From NCBI GenBank assembly GCA_049115935.1, contig JAGDZK010000034.1, positions 11,721-75,720 on the forward strand: DNA of 64,000 bases. Reading direction: 5' to 3'. The translations under genes and the position numbers were made by a program. How positions within the stretch are numbered: the first letter of the stretch is position 1; every line of letters starts with the position of its first letter. Below are positions 9,101 through 18,849 of the stretch, one piece after another. Source of the stretch: Bermanella sp049115935 (GTDB taxonomy: Bacteria > Pseudomonadota > Gammaproteobacteria > Pseudomonadales > Oceanobacteraceae). Under the pieces are notes generated by a model that was given only the letters and a program-made list of their open reading frames with translations, was not told the DNA's origin and ran no database searches.

Positions 9101-10421
9101 TATGAATCACGGTTAAATAACGATGACTTTTTTCATAAAAAACACACTGTTGCTCGCTAAAATACTCTGTTAAAACTTTGAAAATTGCTACACATTCCTC
9201 CATCAATAGACGTAACATCATTCCATCTTTTTGATTTTCAAGGGCATATAAGTACATATCTAGATAATTTGTTAAGCTAATGTTTATGCTGGTTGATAAT
9301 TCATTATCTTTTTTTTCATTCTTAACTATTTTTTTACTTTGATCTGCCAAGCATTGAATCAAAGGCGTCAATACCAACCATGCTTTAGCTCGAACTTGTG
9401 GCGCAGAATCATATTTGCTGAGTCTTTCAAATAAACTCAATGCTAAATAATTTGGCATATTTATTAACTGTAGGCATAACTTCTGACGCACATAAATACT
9501 TGGGTCTGCTAGCACTAGATAAGTTAACGCGCCTAACTCTTCACTATTAAATTTTTGTTGATACTCCAAAATAATTGATATTGCCCTTGCTCTAAAGAAT
9601 AAGTCGCCCTCTGCAGTTGAAGGTTTATTCAAGCGATGGCTCAACAATCGAATAGCGCTTTCTTGACCAAAACTCACTAACAATGCTAGCGCTTCTGTTT
9701 GCACCCATATTGGCTGATACGGATCGGAAGCAATACGATAGGCATATTGTATTAGCGCAGGATCAAGCTGTTCAATAAACCCTGAATCCAAATAACCATA
9801 TGCAACCCGCAAGCAACTTGTGGCTTCATAAGCTACGCGTTCATCCGCCTCATACTTCATTAGGGGTGTGAGATTATCTTCTAAGTTAAGTGCAGATAAT
9901 ATATTTTGAGTGTCACTTTTAGATTGAGCAACACCAATTCCTTTTATTAATCGACCTAATTTCTGTAATAAAAAGCAAAGACTATTCTCTAACTCTGCGA
10001 TTTTATTTTGATATCGATCTTTTATAGCATCATTACCAAACCAACGTTTTTTAGCTTTATAATCTTTATGAATATGACGCTTACTGTATTTCATAAATTC
10101 CAAAAACGTCATTTGATGCTGCCAAAACTCTTCCTCTGTAGAAGCTCTCTGTGTTTGACTGAAGAAAAGACCATAACGATCATGTAGGCTCTCAATCTCT
10201 TGGTATTTTTTTTCTATTTCCGAGCTAATATATCGACACAAATAATGTGGAGCTGTTACTTCATCAATGGTCGTTTTAGGTGTTTTTATAGAATGATACC
10301 AATTAATGAAACCATCAATGGTTAGCGCTAAATCTTTCTGATTAATACGCAGCCAAAAATCATGCGTATCATGTGTCAATAGTGCATAAATTGCTTTAAA
10401 TAATGTCTGTTTATTCTTCAT
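6192..10421 (-). CDS. PgsB/CapB-type amide ligase with large N-terminal HEAT-like extension
   Basis: A 1409-residue protein, over three times the size of Bacillus PgsB (about 390). The core from about residue 725 follows PgsB throughout: a membrane segment (LTIFLIAAATIFF), the Mur-ligase-like P-loop GGWGTRGKSG at 761-770, ISKSTGCEAQFLY, WECMGLTPRY, NCYPDHEDIQGPSG near 868, FINGMSANES and NNRADRISRSQVF near 1032. PgsB/CapB adds glutamate to a growing chain through an acyl-phosphate intermediate using ATP. Residues about 170-360 are helical repeats of HEAT type; 360-725 is unassigned. About 280 residues follow the core, with a basic, coiled-coil-like tail. The start overlaps the preceding barrel gene by 11 bases and has GGGGTG just upstream. 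It is the last gene of the operon. Glutamate as substrate is inferred from homology only. Confidence 0.85.
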   Translation of the reverse strand: MKNKQTLFKAIYALLTHDTHDFWLRINQKDLALTIDGFINWYHSIKTPKTTIDEVTAPHYLCRYISSEIEKKYQEIESLHDRYGLFFSQTQRASTEEEFWQHQMTFLEFMKYSKRHIHKDYKAKKRWFGNDAIKDRYQNKIAELENSLCFLLQKLGRLIKGIGVAQSKSDTQNILSALNLEDNLTPLMKYEADERVAYEATSCLRVAYGYLDSGFIEQLDPALIQYAYRIASDPYQPIWVQTEALALLVSFGQESAIRLLSHRLNKPSTAEGDLFFRARAISIILEYQQKFNSEELGALTYLVLADPSIYVRQKLCLQLINMPNYLALSLFERLSKYDSAPQVRAKAWLVLTPLIQCLADQSKKIVKNEKKDNELSTSINISLTNYLDMYLYALENQKDGMMLRLLMEECVAIFKVLTEYFSEQQCVFYEKSHRYLTVIHTTHNETKVRRWAAIAREQLWHYQNRMHNIENLQSLSTLPFEKVKKVDCPDLSENELGRHLSTMNQYGIGLDISKKNKKLIARGGYNQGFRLWRFFHEWRTPSSNKRQNHNHTVGRLFHGHLQVPPQKLAESNETQVPGEPVLNQKEQGWRPYLPLVDQVLSSLDQGWPTKPVKLYTSEGVTEIHPPKNIFKRIWVKLYISFHFKRFSDLRNWIEQDDEPATKYLQSFKELGFTFKLTAYEEANNPLPVDSRVSRFFPAIFPFFSLSELYRELQNYFYSVYQNTLEQLTIFLIAAATIFFGHHFWINQEFRKARKSIPFVMGGWGTRGKSGTERLKAALFNSYGISLISKSTGCEAQFLYAPLNRPLKELFLFRPYDKASIWEQLHLTRLAAKLKVNMLLWECMGLTPRYINILQQQWMRDDLSTITNCYPDHEDIQGPSGIDIPKVMMRFVPKNATLITSEDTMSPLLEIAARENKSHCYHVNWQDGYFLAPDILSRFPYEEHPTNIALVTKMAEILGIPEDIALKSMADKVIPDLGVLKVYPECKLQNRRFIFINGMSANESLAALNNWQRLELNSVTPSKAPQTWLTTVVNNRADRISRSQVFAKMLANDLSADMHFLIGSNVSGLVKYIEAQWQIRMDRLPFYPSNKMEQDKLLQKFLSICQYLRIVMDESLIQTRIQSMLEGLTYKDAIEISQKWKSRDQFKHLLAKLNEDVQLSLLNFRDRAETELEAFLSWRKMITSPELDVDALREQLCSWFNQRFVIVDDEHISGNALIQLMMNNTPIGLCNKMIGLQNIKGTGLDFVYRWQGWQKTHELCQKLNGSNTILAQNAAKALSGLSDFGLLDHELVVSTCQSVREKKVAQTEIFQAELNAIESHAKQQIIKINENFRVQRKSRWLDKLIDGLESFLDAGMSVKRRRRAEQIYQDIAEQRISLERASVELQKINQEQKGGWLSKRMKGKLGNNFI

Positions 10422-13400
10422 TTTTCACCCCAGGTTGAAACGCGGCATGAACATCACTTCTGTGTAAATCGTAAAAGGCCGTTTCGCTTGGTCGGTAATC
10501 ATTTAATCCACGTCCTCGTGACATATTCCAACTGGCTTCAAGTAACACAGCATATTCACCTTGATCTAGGTCATTTGTTACACTCAGTTTCCATTGCAGC
10601 ATCTCTCCTGTCGTAAAACCTTGCCAATAATTAATCTGTAATCCTAAAATAGGTTTATTAATTATATTTTTTCGATCTTCATCCTTTAAATAACTTCTGT
10701 GATGATAATCCAAACCAACCTCTACCGGTCTAAAGTACTGGCGTATGCCAAACCCCACTTGCGCGTATTCAGCCTTTGAAGATGTATCTAATTCATTACT
10801 TACCAAGCGTAAATGCCCTCGCCAAAAACTATCAAACCATGGCCGCCCAGTAATTGTTTCTTCTATTCTTACACCCCATTTATGTTGGTTTTGGTAGCTA
10901 CTATAAACATCATTATCGGTAAAAAAATCAGGAGAATTTTCGGAAAAGTAACGTGTGAATACATCCACCTGATGCCCATGTCGTAATGAATTATTAATAC
11001 CATGACTGTATTTAAGGCTACCTAAAGCACTCCACTTAAACGGTACGCTTTCTGTCGTTTGCAGGTATAAAGAATGCGTTATTTGCCAGCTCCAACTTGA
11101 TTGCGCCCATGCCCCTTGTAACCACTGCTGCGTGCCAACAAGACCTATATTATTTTGTGTGTGCTTGCGGGAAAATAAATCACTTCGCCAATAGCAACTT
11201 AAGCAATTCAGTTTTTTTCGGTGGCGCCAACCGACTTCTATAAATTTCTCTTGCACAGAGTTTTCTGCATCACTATCGAAATCTCTTCGTGACTGGTATT
11301 GCACGTAAACGCCATCAGTGTCATTTCCTATACTTTCTAAGTGATTACCGGATAAAACAAACTTATCTATAGCACGAGTAGGGGGTTGCAAGGCTAACGT
11401 CGCATTATGAGGAAAGCCTGTGTTATGAGTTTCAAAAGAGTATGTCTCAAGTCTCTCTTTATCTGTATTTTCTTGAAGGCTTAATACACGAAGCATTAAT
11501 TGTCGCTCACCATCCATTGGTTTCAACAATAAAGAGCCTGATTCTGATTGATACTGATACTCATGAGTGACCTTACCACCTACATACTTATCTATACGCA
11601 ACCAACTAGGGCGGTCTAGATATAACTCTAAAGGTTGTGCAGTGGTCGCGACCTCATAACGCTTGTAATCTGGATTGATGATAGCTTGCCATTTACCGTT
11701 AAAATTTGCTTGAGCTTGTACGTAAACCCAATGCTCTTTACTTGGATTTAACAATGCAAACGTCACCCTTTGTTGACCAGCAGGAATATTGATTACAAAC
11801 GTTTTCTGTGTTGGTGATAAATTAATGGTTTTGAGTAATTTATTATTTAGGTTGATTCTAATTTCTGAAAAAGGCGCTTGCTGATATGGGTAACGAACTT
11901 GATTAAGTATTAAACGAACCGGTGTTTCACGATTAAAACGAGTAATAAATCCTAATTGATTGTAACCATATAATCGTTCTCCCACTGGTTTTTTACCTAA
12001 CCAAAGCTGCTTTTCTCGTTCGGCTATAAATTCACTTTCATTTCTGCCTTTTGTTCGACGGGTTCCTGCACTAGCGATAATCATATCAACAGGTTGGAAG
12101 GAATAATTACTATTTATTTTATTATTCAACAATCTAATATTAGCATAGCGCTGATATGGATGAGCGATAGAGTTCGCTTGTGTAACCCAATTTAAGCTTT
12201 GTTCAGGTGTCAATTTAGGTAATTTCCATAATCCATTTAATAAATGTTGTTCTATTTCATTTACATCTTTTAACGGATTATCCGATTTTGTATGTGATAT
12301 CGAGGTTATTTTTTTAAGGCCATGCTTAACTTCCCAATCTGAAGCCAAGCGGGATTGAGACCAAGCAACATTATTTCGTTGATAGCTTTCGGAAAGAAAG
12401 CCGCCATTACTTTCACGGCATTCATTTAAGTATGTAATATTGATATCGTTTAATAGCGAATCAGCAACCAATAACGATTCTCTAAAGGTAGAAACAAATC
12501 CTTCTTCATCATTATTGCTTTTAAAATCACTCATCACTGATGATGCAGATTTTTGTATTGATTTAACGACATTACTAAAAAGGGGCCGACTTAATACTTG
12601 AGCGCTAACGAGTGAAGAATATATTAGTGGTCGAATCTTTAGTTTATGCAAGCCAGATCCCAATTTTAGTTTTATTATATGTCGGTTACCCACTAAATTT
12701 TCATCGTCTGATAATAGCTCTATGTCTGTATTAGAGTGGCTATTAATAAGTGGAAACCAATTCTTGTTACCGTTATTTTCGATTTCTATCCAATCATCTA
12801 TTGTTAAGTTTTCATCATTATTTTTATGTTTTAAACGAACAGAAATATACATTTCAATAGGTCCTATCACTGAATAATCAGCAGAGGTTATTGGATTCGA
12901 CAATGCCATTTGAAAGTAGAGATTTCGCTGAGGCTGATACAACTGTGCGAAGCCTGCGTTGTGATCAGTTGATAATGTAATAGGTATATGTAGCTCATCA
13001 CCTATTTTTTCATTTTTATGAATATAAGTATTTGGGCTTGTGGCTATCCAAGACATCCATTCAGCAGGGTTATATTTACTTGGTATGCTTTTTAAAAAAT
13101 CTTTCCAAGGGCTACCTTCAATTAGCTCATCACTTTTATTTTTTGCTTGCTTCCAATCTTGAAACCACAAAGCGTGCCATACATTGAGTAATGGGGATTG
13201 CTCGTTATCATGTTGCCGCCACGATTCTTGTAGTAAGGCCTGTTGATAAGCTAAATTACCATTAACGGTATTATCAAGTTTGAATAACCGCAAAGCCATT
13301 TTTGATTGCCCTTGACTTAATAACCACTTCGCAAATACTGATAAGTGTTGTTCTGGATTTTTCAAAAATTTCCAACTATGGTATGCACTTAAATTACTGC

Positions 13401-15501
13401 TATCTTCATTAGACATATAATAATCAAGCAGCCAATTCATAGCTTCATCTTGCCTGTTCTTATCACTGTCCTTAACTGCTATCGCCTTTAATGTTTGGCT
13501 CAATAAAGCAAAGTCTCCTTTCTCATTTAAGCGTTCAATAAGAGCGGCTAACGATTCGTAGCGAATTGGATTTTTTTCATATTCATCATGAATGAGTCTT
13601 TGCGACCAAATTTTTTGATAACTTAACAACCAACTGCGCAATGGCTGCCAATCTTGCCACACAAGATCAGCTAAGTGCTGGGCATCGCTCCACTGCTTCG
13701 ATGATGTTTGATTTAATGATTGCTCTAACGGACGTTTAGTCTGTTTTAGCAACGCTAACATCTGCTTAACACCCAGCTGCTCTAACGCTCTTAACCATGT
13801 TTCTTCATCCAAAGAAAATGATAACGCTCCCCGATAAGATGGACTCAGCCACACAGCTTGATTTGAACTATTTCGCACCGTAATTGGAAAGTCGTCTTGT
13901 GTTAGGCTAATACTGCCTGAAGCGACTGCAAGTGCTCTTATATTTTTAGTTTCTTTCTCTAACGCTAATGCAGAAAAATCATTATTCGATGCGCTATCGA
14001 GTGTGCTTTTGTCCATTAAATCAGGGTGCCAATACCATGTTTCCTTTTTACCATGTCGATTTTTTAATGTGATTTCAAATGGCTTATCCTGAAGAGAAAA
14101 AGATAATTTTAGTAAACTATCAGGTTGATTTAGTGGAGATTGTAATATTATCTCTTGTGCAGGGTTAACACGATGAAGTATTTTTTGAGCTCTATCTAAG
14201 CCGTCATCATTTAAAATAAATCGATCCCTTCCATCGTGTTCATTTCTTTTTTTAACATCTATAAGCCAAGCGCTCTTTTGTTCGATTTTATTAGTTTTAA
14301 CGATTAAAGGACGCCAAACATGATATCGCTGCTGTATAAGATCAATAGTTTTAATTATTTTATCTTGCTGGTCTTCATTTTCTTTCTGAAAAAAATTCAA
14401 ATAATCATGCTTAATATTTCCTGATAAATAATCTTTCAATAATATACCATCATATTCATATTCTACTTTTGCAGAATGGATTCCTGTAGAATCATTTTTT
14501 TTTAGTTGACTTGATTGATTATGTTCAAATAATAATTCATCACCAATTTTTGCTATTCGCACCCCCATAATTTGCGGTGCATCAAAGCTCAATCGATGCT
14601 TACCTTTGGGTAAATATATTTTTATCGTTTCAGGGTGGCTGCTTAAGCGTTCACAGTGATTTGATTCTAGTGTTCTGCTGTTATCAATATTTGGATGTAT
14701 ACGCCAATCCTTCCAATGATTTTCATTTAGCTTAAGGCTTATATTGACAAATCGTTGCCAGGGTTGCCATGCGTCTTGCATTAAACGGGTTTCTAGCTTC
14801 CACTGCCCGGGTCCGTTCAACTCAATTTCATAGCGCTGATGTTTTTCAAGCTGACTTAACTGAACATGCTTACCCGGATGACTTTCAAAGTGCCATGTCA
14901 TATCATTTTTATTGGACGAAATAATATCTATCATTGATTCATCTATAATAGTTTTTTGTAAAAATGCTCGACTTATGTACCAATTCACCTTCTGATCACT
15001 AGGGTTTTTTAGCATAACAATGAGATCCTTATCGACTGGCGAAGTCATAGTCCATTGCTTGGCTGGCTCTAGGCTTATTTTTTTATTAAAATTATTTTTT
15101 TCTAAATCGATTTTTTTTGTATTGTCTATTTCATACCGAGAAGATTGCACAAAAGCTGGAATAAATAAGCCATTACCCGTGGAATACCATAAGTCTGGCT
15201 TGAGTATTTTACTATCAGGCTGTATTCCCGCTTTAGGAGAATAAACATGACTTATCAGTCTCAGCCAATATCCCTTAGGTACGCTAAAAAATGCCGAGCC
15301 ATTTGGCTGTATCGTTATCTCTTGTCCCGATATTGATAGCTTACCTAATGACGAATTCTGAGAAGCAGGATGCAGATTATTTATTCCTTCCCATGACCAA
15401 GCCGAAAAAGAAGGAAGCTGCGCCCCTTGTAGTGAGGCTTCATTGGCGAATACATTCGCTATGCATAGCACATAAAACATAAAGGGCATTATATATTTCA
15501 T
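10411..15501 (-). CDS. Probable outer-membrane export protein (TPR-like helices plus C-terminal beta-barrel)
   Basis: A 1696-residue exported protein. The ATG at 15501 overlaps the upstream stop codon as ATGA, follows GGGGGAG, and starts a signal peptide (cleavage after NVFA, residue 19). Residues 20-600 and 800-1390 look like beta-sandwich domains. About 615-800 is helical with TPR-like spacing (pairs of Trp/Leu-rich helices). The last 300 residues alternate polar and aromatic positions in short strands (WSWQITHSLYL, GHLRLVSN, YAQVGFGIRQYF, VGLDYHHRSYL, YAVLLEASWNM), as in outer-membrane barrels. Helical repeats before a barrel recall PgaA, BcsC and AlgK/AlgE, which pass exopolysaccharide through the outer membrane. 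I infer the same job for the polymer made by the CapB/CapC-like proteins. No named family recognised. Confidence 0.7.
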   Translation of the reverse strand: MKYIMPFMFYVLCIANVFANEASLQGAQLPSFSAWSWEGINNLHPASQNSSLGKLSISGQEITIQPNGSAFFSVPKGYWLRLISHVYSPKAGIQPDSKILKPDLWYSTGNGLFIPAFVQSSRYEIDNTKKIDLEKNNFNKKISLEPAKQWTMTSPVDKDLIVMLKNPSDQKVNWYISRAFLQKTIIDESMIDIISSNKNDMTWHFESHPGKHVQLSQLEKHQRYEIELNGPGQWKLETRLMQDAWQPWQRFVNISLKLNENHWKDWRIHPNIDNSRTLESNHCERLSSHPETIKIYLPKGKHRLSFDAPQIMGVRIAKIGDELLFEHNQSSQLKKNDSTGIHSAKVEYEYDGILLKDYLSGNIKHDYLNFFQKENEDQQDKIIKTIDLIQQRYHVWRPLIVKTNKIEQKSAWLIDVKKRNEHDGRDRFILNDDGLDRAQKILHRVNPAQEIILQSPLNQPDSLLKLSFSLQDKPFEITLKNRHGKKETWYWHPDLMDKSTLDSASNNDFSALALEKETKNIRALAVASGSISLTQDDFPITVRNSSNQAVWLSPSYRGALSFSLDEETWLRALEQLGVKQMLALLKQTKRPLEQSLNQTSSKQWSDAQHLADLVWQDWQPLRSWLLSYQKIWSQRLIHDEYEKNPIRYESLAALIERLNEKGDFALLSQTLKAIAVKDSDKNRQDEAMNWLLDYYMSNEDSSNLSAYHSWKFLKNPEQHLSVFAKWLLSQGQSKMALRLFKLDNTVNGNLAYQQALLQESWRQHDNEQSPLLNVWHALWFQDWKQAKNKSDELIEGSPWKDFLKSIPSKYNPAEWMSWIATSPNTYIHKNEKIGDELHIPITLSTDHNAGFAQLYQPQRNLYFQMALSNPITSADYSVIGPIEMYISVRLKHKNNDENLTIDDWIEIENNGNKNWFPLINSHSNTDIELLSDDENLVGNRHIIKLKLGSGLHKLKIRPLIYSSLVSAQVLSRPLFSNVVKSIQKSASSVMSDFKSNNDEEGFVSTFRESLLVADSLLNDINITYLNECRESNGGFLSESYQRNNVAWSQSRLASDWEVKHGLKKITSISHTKSDNPLKDVNEIEQHLLNGLWKLPKLTPEQSLNWVTQANSIAHPYQRYANIRLLNNKINSNYSFQPVDMIIASAGTRRTKGRNESEFIAEREKQLWLGKKPVGERLYGYNQLGFITRFNRETPVRLILNQVRYPYQQAPFSEIRINLNNKLLKTINLSPTQKTFVINIPAGQQRVTFALLNPSKEHWVYVQAQANFNGKWQAIINPDYKRYEVATTAQPLELYLDRPSWLRIDKYVGGKVTHEYQYQSESGSLLLKPMDGERQLMLRVLSLQENTDKERLETYSFETHNTGFPHNATLALQPPTRAIDKFVLSGNHLESIGNDTDGVYVQYQSRRDFDSDAENSVQEKFIEVGWRHRKKLNCLSCYWRSDLFSRKHTQNNIGLVGTQQWLQGAWAQSSWSWQITHSLYLQTTESVPFKWSALGSLKYSHGINNSLRHGHQVDVFTRYFSENSPDFFTDNDVYSSYQNQHKWGVRIEETITGRPWFDSFWRGHLRLVSNELDTSSKAEYAQVGFGIRQYFRPVEVGLDYHHRSYLKDEDRKNIINKPILGLQINYWQGFTTGEMLQWKLSVTNDLDQGEYAVLLEASWNMSRGRGLNDYRPSETAFYDLHRSDVHAAFQPGVKNEE

Positions 15502-16346
15502 AGCTCCCCCTCTAACATGCAATTAACAAAATTCGATCGCAGTTTTTTTTTATTTAATATGCCATCACGAGTATTCGCACTCAATTCAATATGGATAAAT
15601 CCTGCATGCCCTAATTGTCGCAATAATTTTCCAATGCTGTTACTTGTTGCACCAAGCTCTGAAACCTCTTTAGGATAGCGCAGCGTTTTCCAGCTATGTT
15701 TTGATAAACAGGTTTGTAAGTCTAATAAATACGCACCCGGCCAAGCTGTCCCATTACTTATAATAATGTCAGCTTGCTGAGCCTCTCGTGTCTTGCGTTT
15801 TTCTGCACTAAATCCATGTAATTGAATCAATTTTCCCATTGGGTAAACTTTGACAAATGCACGTGCATAAGCCGAATGAAAACTAGAAAACGAACGTGCA
15901 AGATCCGCCGATTGCGCCACCGGTTTTCCCGAATATCTGGGTAAGCTATTCAATGCAACACTGGTTAATTTAAATTTATTAAATGCTATTTTAGTAATTA
16001 CGCCTGTATGTTTATCATGGTAGCGATGAGGCGCCATTACTACGATTCCGCTGGTGATGGCCTTACTGAATCGATAATCTCCTGCTCCTGTTTTTGCATT
16101 ATCAATTAACCGAATATCATGCTCACTTTCTTGCCAAGAGAGGTCCAAATCAATTGCTATTTCTTTTGCTTTGTCTAATGACTGCTGTGTAAAAAGCCAT
16201 GAAAATAGTTGTTCCGCCTTGATTAATTGTGTAGGAAGAGGCTCTTTAAAAAAAAGTTTATTCTCGCTATCTGCAAAAGAAAATAACGGTAAGATGCTCA
16301 GTATAAAAATATTAACTACGATAATCTTAAAGCATTTACTGGGCAT
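15498..16346 (-). CDS. Exported poly-gamma-glutamate hydrolase-like protein
   Basis: A 282-residue protein with a signal peptide (…LPLFSFA, about residue 25). Its motif order fits the zinc-dependent gamma-PGA hydrolase (PghP) family: APHRYHDKHTG (family form PH-x-x-x-E-x-G-T), then LHGF (family HG[FY]), then IELSANTR near the C-terminus (family [LI]E[IL]S-x-x-x-R). Such enzymes cut gamma-glutamyl bonds. A periplasmic copy inside a CapB/CapC-type operon could release, shorten or clear polymer, filling the role that CapD plays in Bacillus anthracis. It overlaps the previous gene by 11 bases with AGGGAGA ahead of its ATG, and its stop overlaps the next start. Family assignment rests on remembered motifs, so it is moderate. 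Confidence 0.6.
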   Translation of the reverse strand: MPSKCFKIIVVNIFILSILPLFSFADSENKLFFKEPLPTQLIKAEQLFSWLFTQQSLDKAKEIAIDLDLSWQESEHDIRLIDNAKTGAGDYRFSKAITSGIVVMAPHRYHDKHTGVITKIAFNKFKLTSVALNSLPRYSGKPVAQSADLARSFSSFHSAYARAFVKVYPMGKLIQLHGFSAEKRKTREAQQADIIISNGTAWPGAYLLDLQTCLSKHSWKTLRYPKEVSELGATSNSIGKLLRQLGHAGFIHIELSANTRDGILNKKKLRSNFVNCMLEGEL

Positions 16347-18849
16347 CTATTTTCTCCCTAAAATCATAAAATGAATTTTCATCAAACGATATAATGCCGC
16401 CACTGGATAATAAACCGGCTTTATCACAGGTCAGCGTTACACTGGCCTGCTGTTTAGGTAAATCTTGATTAAGCTGTACAAATAAGGAAATTGGGCCCTG
16501 CACCTGCTTATTCTTTTGCTTAAGTACATGGGATACAGGGTAATCAGAACTGCTGATTGTATATTTATATCGACGAAAGCTATGTGCTTTTTGACTGCCT
16601 TTTAGGCGTTGACCCCTCAGGACTAAATCACAATTTATCAGATCGGAGGAAACCGGAGAAAATAACCACAATGCTAATTGCTGCCCCTCACCATTAATAT
16701 AAAATGGTAACGTTACACTGTAGAGTTTCTTATTATTCACCAATGTCGTATCTACAAGTAACGGGTAAGCTGATCTTAATAAATGACTTCGATTTGATTG
16801 AATCGTGTTATTTATAAACCAACGAATATTGCTATCCGAGCTTCGGAACTCAATTTTATGTTCAGCAGATGTTAAACTAGGCAAACGTAATCTGCCGTTT
16901 CTTCCTACTACGGTGGTTTTTAACACCATTTCACTATCTACCCATACTTCTATTACTTCAGGCCTGTCTGTATCGCGTAGATATACGACACTTACTCGTA
17001 ATTTTTCCTGTTCATTACGCCCTGCAATACTTATTTTTTGGATCGCTTTTATCTCAACAAAGGACGACGCTCTTGCCTCCAATCTTGTCGCTGTGTCACT
17101 TTGATTTTTAGTAAACAGTTCTTTTTCGACAGCTGTGGGGTTTTGATTTTCGAGCGCTTCCCATGAAAACTGTCCACTTGCAATGACAGCGTTGGTTTCA
17201 ATAGGTTGTAAATACCAAATTAAACTATGATATTGCTTATTGGTTTTAAGCTGTTGAGCACGCTCTGGTTCTAACGAAAACCACGCAGGCTCTCGTTCAG
17301 GATAAGCGTGCCAATAATTTCTATCGCGCGGTAATACTTGGTAAATTGGGTGCTTCCAAGGTCGTGTGCTAACACTAATTAAAGCGGGGCTAGAGCACTT
17401 AACATATAAGCGCTTACTATTATTTTTTGCAGTTAAATAACGATAACTCGATTCAAAAACATGGCTATCTATCAAAGCCGTATCATTAAATTGTTGATAG
17501 TGATTTGGGTTGTTAACCAACACAATAGCGTCTTTTATTAAGGCCGCGCCTTCACTATTTACAGTATAAAAATTGACTATACTATTTGTTAAAGAGTGGC
17601 TCTGATCACTGCGATAAAAATTCCTAGCATTTATTTTTATAGACTGTGCTTCTTCACCGGAAGCCAAAGAATATTGCAAGGAAGAATTAGGGGTACAAAG
17701 GTAGGCACGGCTACGTAATTTTTCTGGTGTAATGTCTTGCCATATTCCATCTTCAAAGTGATAAAGTTTAAAGATGCCTTTACTATCAGGAATAATTTTC
17801 AGCAATCCACTGGCTAACTCACCCTCCCATATTTGCTTCGTTACATCTTCGCTCCAAAAACGCTGGTTTTGAGTGTCTTCACCTTGCCAATGCAATTTCA
17901 TAGACGTTGGTGTACTAAGCTGAAGTGGCGTCACCCCTTGCCATTGGATACGATACCGAGAAAATGGTTTTTCTAATTTAACCGTTAACCAATGATTAGG
18001 ACTAGCAAAAAGACCTTCATTAACGATTGCCTCTTGAGGCAATGTAGGCTCAGAATTCTCTCGTAAATACAGAGTCTCTATCCTGTAATCTTTATCAAGT
18101 ACACCTAGGGGGCCAATCGGTTTCCAATAAGCACTCATAATATTCTGGCGCTCATACATAGATAAAAGAAAACTGGGGTACACCGAAGCACTTGTGATCG
18201 ACTCTCGCTGTGTATTACTCATTCTTTGCCAAGCAATATCAACGTCCCTTTGGTCACGTTGATATTGTATATATGAACGTAATCCTATTTTTTCGATACC
18301 CTCTCCCAGTGCATGCACACGAAAGCGTAATTGTTTTGCTGAAGGCTGCTCAGAAGGCGCTAGATATAGAGATTGATCTAAACTTGGCTCACTACGATTA
18401 TGGTTATAAAAGCGACTAGGCAGCATAGTCATTGTCTCTTCAGTCTTTTTAGGCTCTCCAGCTGCTGTCTTATCAATTAATGGCTCAGCTTCTTTAATGA
18501 CGGGTATATAAGGACTTTGCCGCGTATTTATGTGGTAAATATTTTCAGATAATACATTTCCGTTATCACCAAGCCACTGATATTGGATTTCATAGCTTAG
18601 ACTTTTTATTTCATTAGCCGGCAACAACGCCGCATGGAAATAAAAGCGAAATAACCGGGATTGATTAGCGATATCAAATGTTAGCCATTGGTTGTCTTCC
18701 AATGGGAAAAAACTACTCGACCGTGCTTTTTCTGAACTGTGCTGAACAGCCTTAGGTTGCAACCATAAATCTCTCACTATTGGAGCCAGCCAAACATACA
18801 AGCTAAAAATAATGGCTATATAAATTAATAGCTGGGTGATGCGCCTCAT
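16336..18849 (-). CDS. Large single-pass periplasmic protein of the CapB/CapC-like operon
   Basis: An 837-residue protein with one N-terminal membrane helix (residues about 5-27) and no lipobox. The rest should lie in the periplasm and is rich in beta-strand with many Trp and Tyr. Short segments such as LRLPSLTSAEHKIEF resemble the pattern LPKGKHRLSF in the downstream barrel protein, hinting at shared beta-sandwich modules. The start overlaps the CapC-like stop codon as ATGA, so the two are translated together. Candidate role: periplasmic adaptor joining the inner-membrane synthase to the outer-membrane protein. No family recognised; the function is inferred from place and topology only. Confidence 0.6.
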   Translation of the reverse strand: MRRITQLLIYIAIIFSLYVWLAPIVRDLWLQPKAVQHSSEKARSSSFFPLEDNQWLTFDIANQSRLFRFYFHAALLPANEIKSLSYEIQYQWLGDNGNVLSENIYHINTRQSPYIPVIKEAEPLIDKTAAGEPKKTEETMTMLPSRFYNHNRSEPSLDQSLYLAPSEQPSAKQLRFRVHALGEGIEKIGLRSYIQYQRDQRDVDIAWQRMSNTQRESITSASVYPSFLLSMYERQNIMSAYWKPIGPLGVLDKDYRIETLYLRENSEPTLPQEAIVNEGLFASPNHWLTVKLEKPFSRYRIQWQGVTPLQLSTPTSMKLHWQGEDTQNQRFWSEDVTKQIWEGELASGLLKIIPDSKGIFKLYHFEDGIWQDITPEKLRSRAYLCTPNSSLQYSLASGEEAQSIKINARNFYRSDQSHSLTNSIVNFYTVNSEGAALIKDAIVLVNNPNHYQQFNDTALIDSHVFESSYRYLTAKNNSKRLYVKCSSPALISVSTRPWKHPIYQVLPRDRNYWHAYPEREPAWFSLEPERAQQLKTNKQYHSLIWYLQPIETNAVIASGQFSWEALENQNPTAVEKELFTKNQSDTATRLEARASSFVEIKAIQKISIAGRNEQEKLRVSVVYLRDTDRPEVIEVWVDSEMVLKTTVVGRNGRLRLPSLTSAEHKIEFRSSDSNIRWFINNTIQSNRSHLLRSAYPLLVDTTLVNNKKLYSVTLPFYINGEGQQLALWLFSPVSSDLINCDLVLRGQRLKGSQKAHSFRRYKYTISSSDYPVSHVLKQKNKQVQGPISLFVQLNQDLPKQQASVTLTCDKAGLLSSGGIISFDENSFYDFREKIDAQ

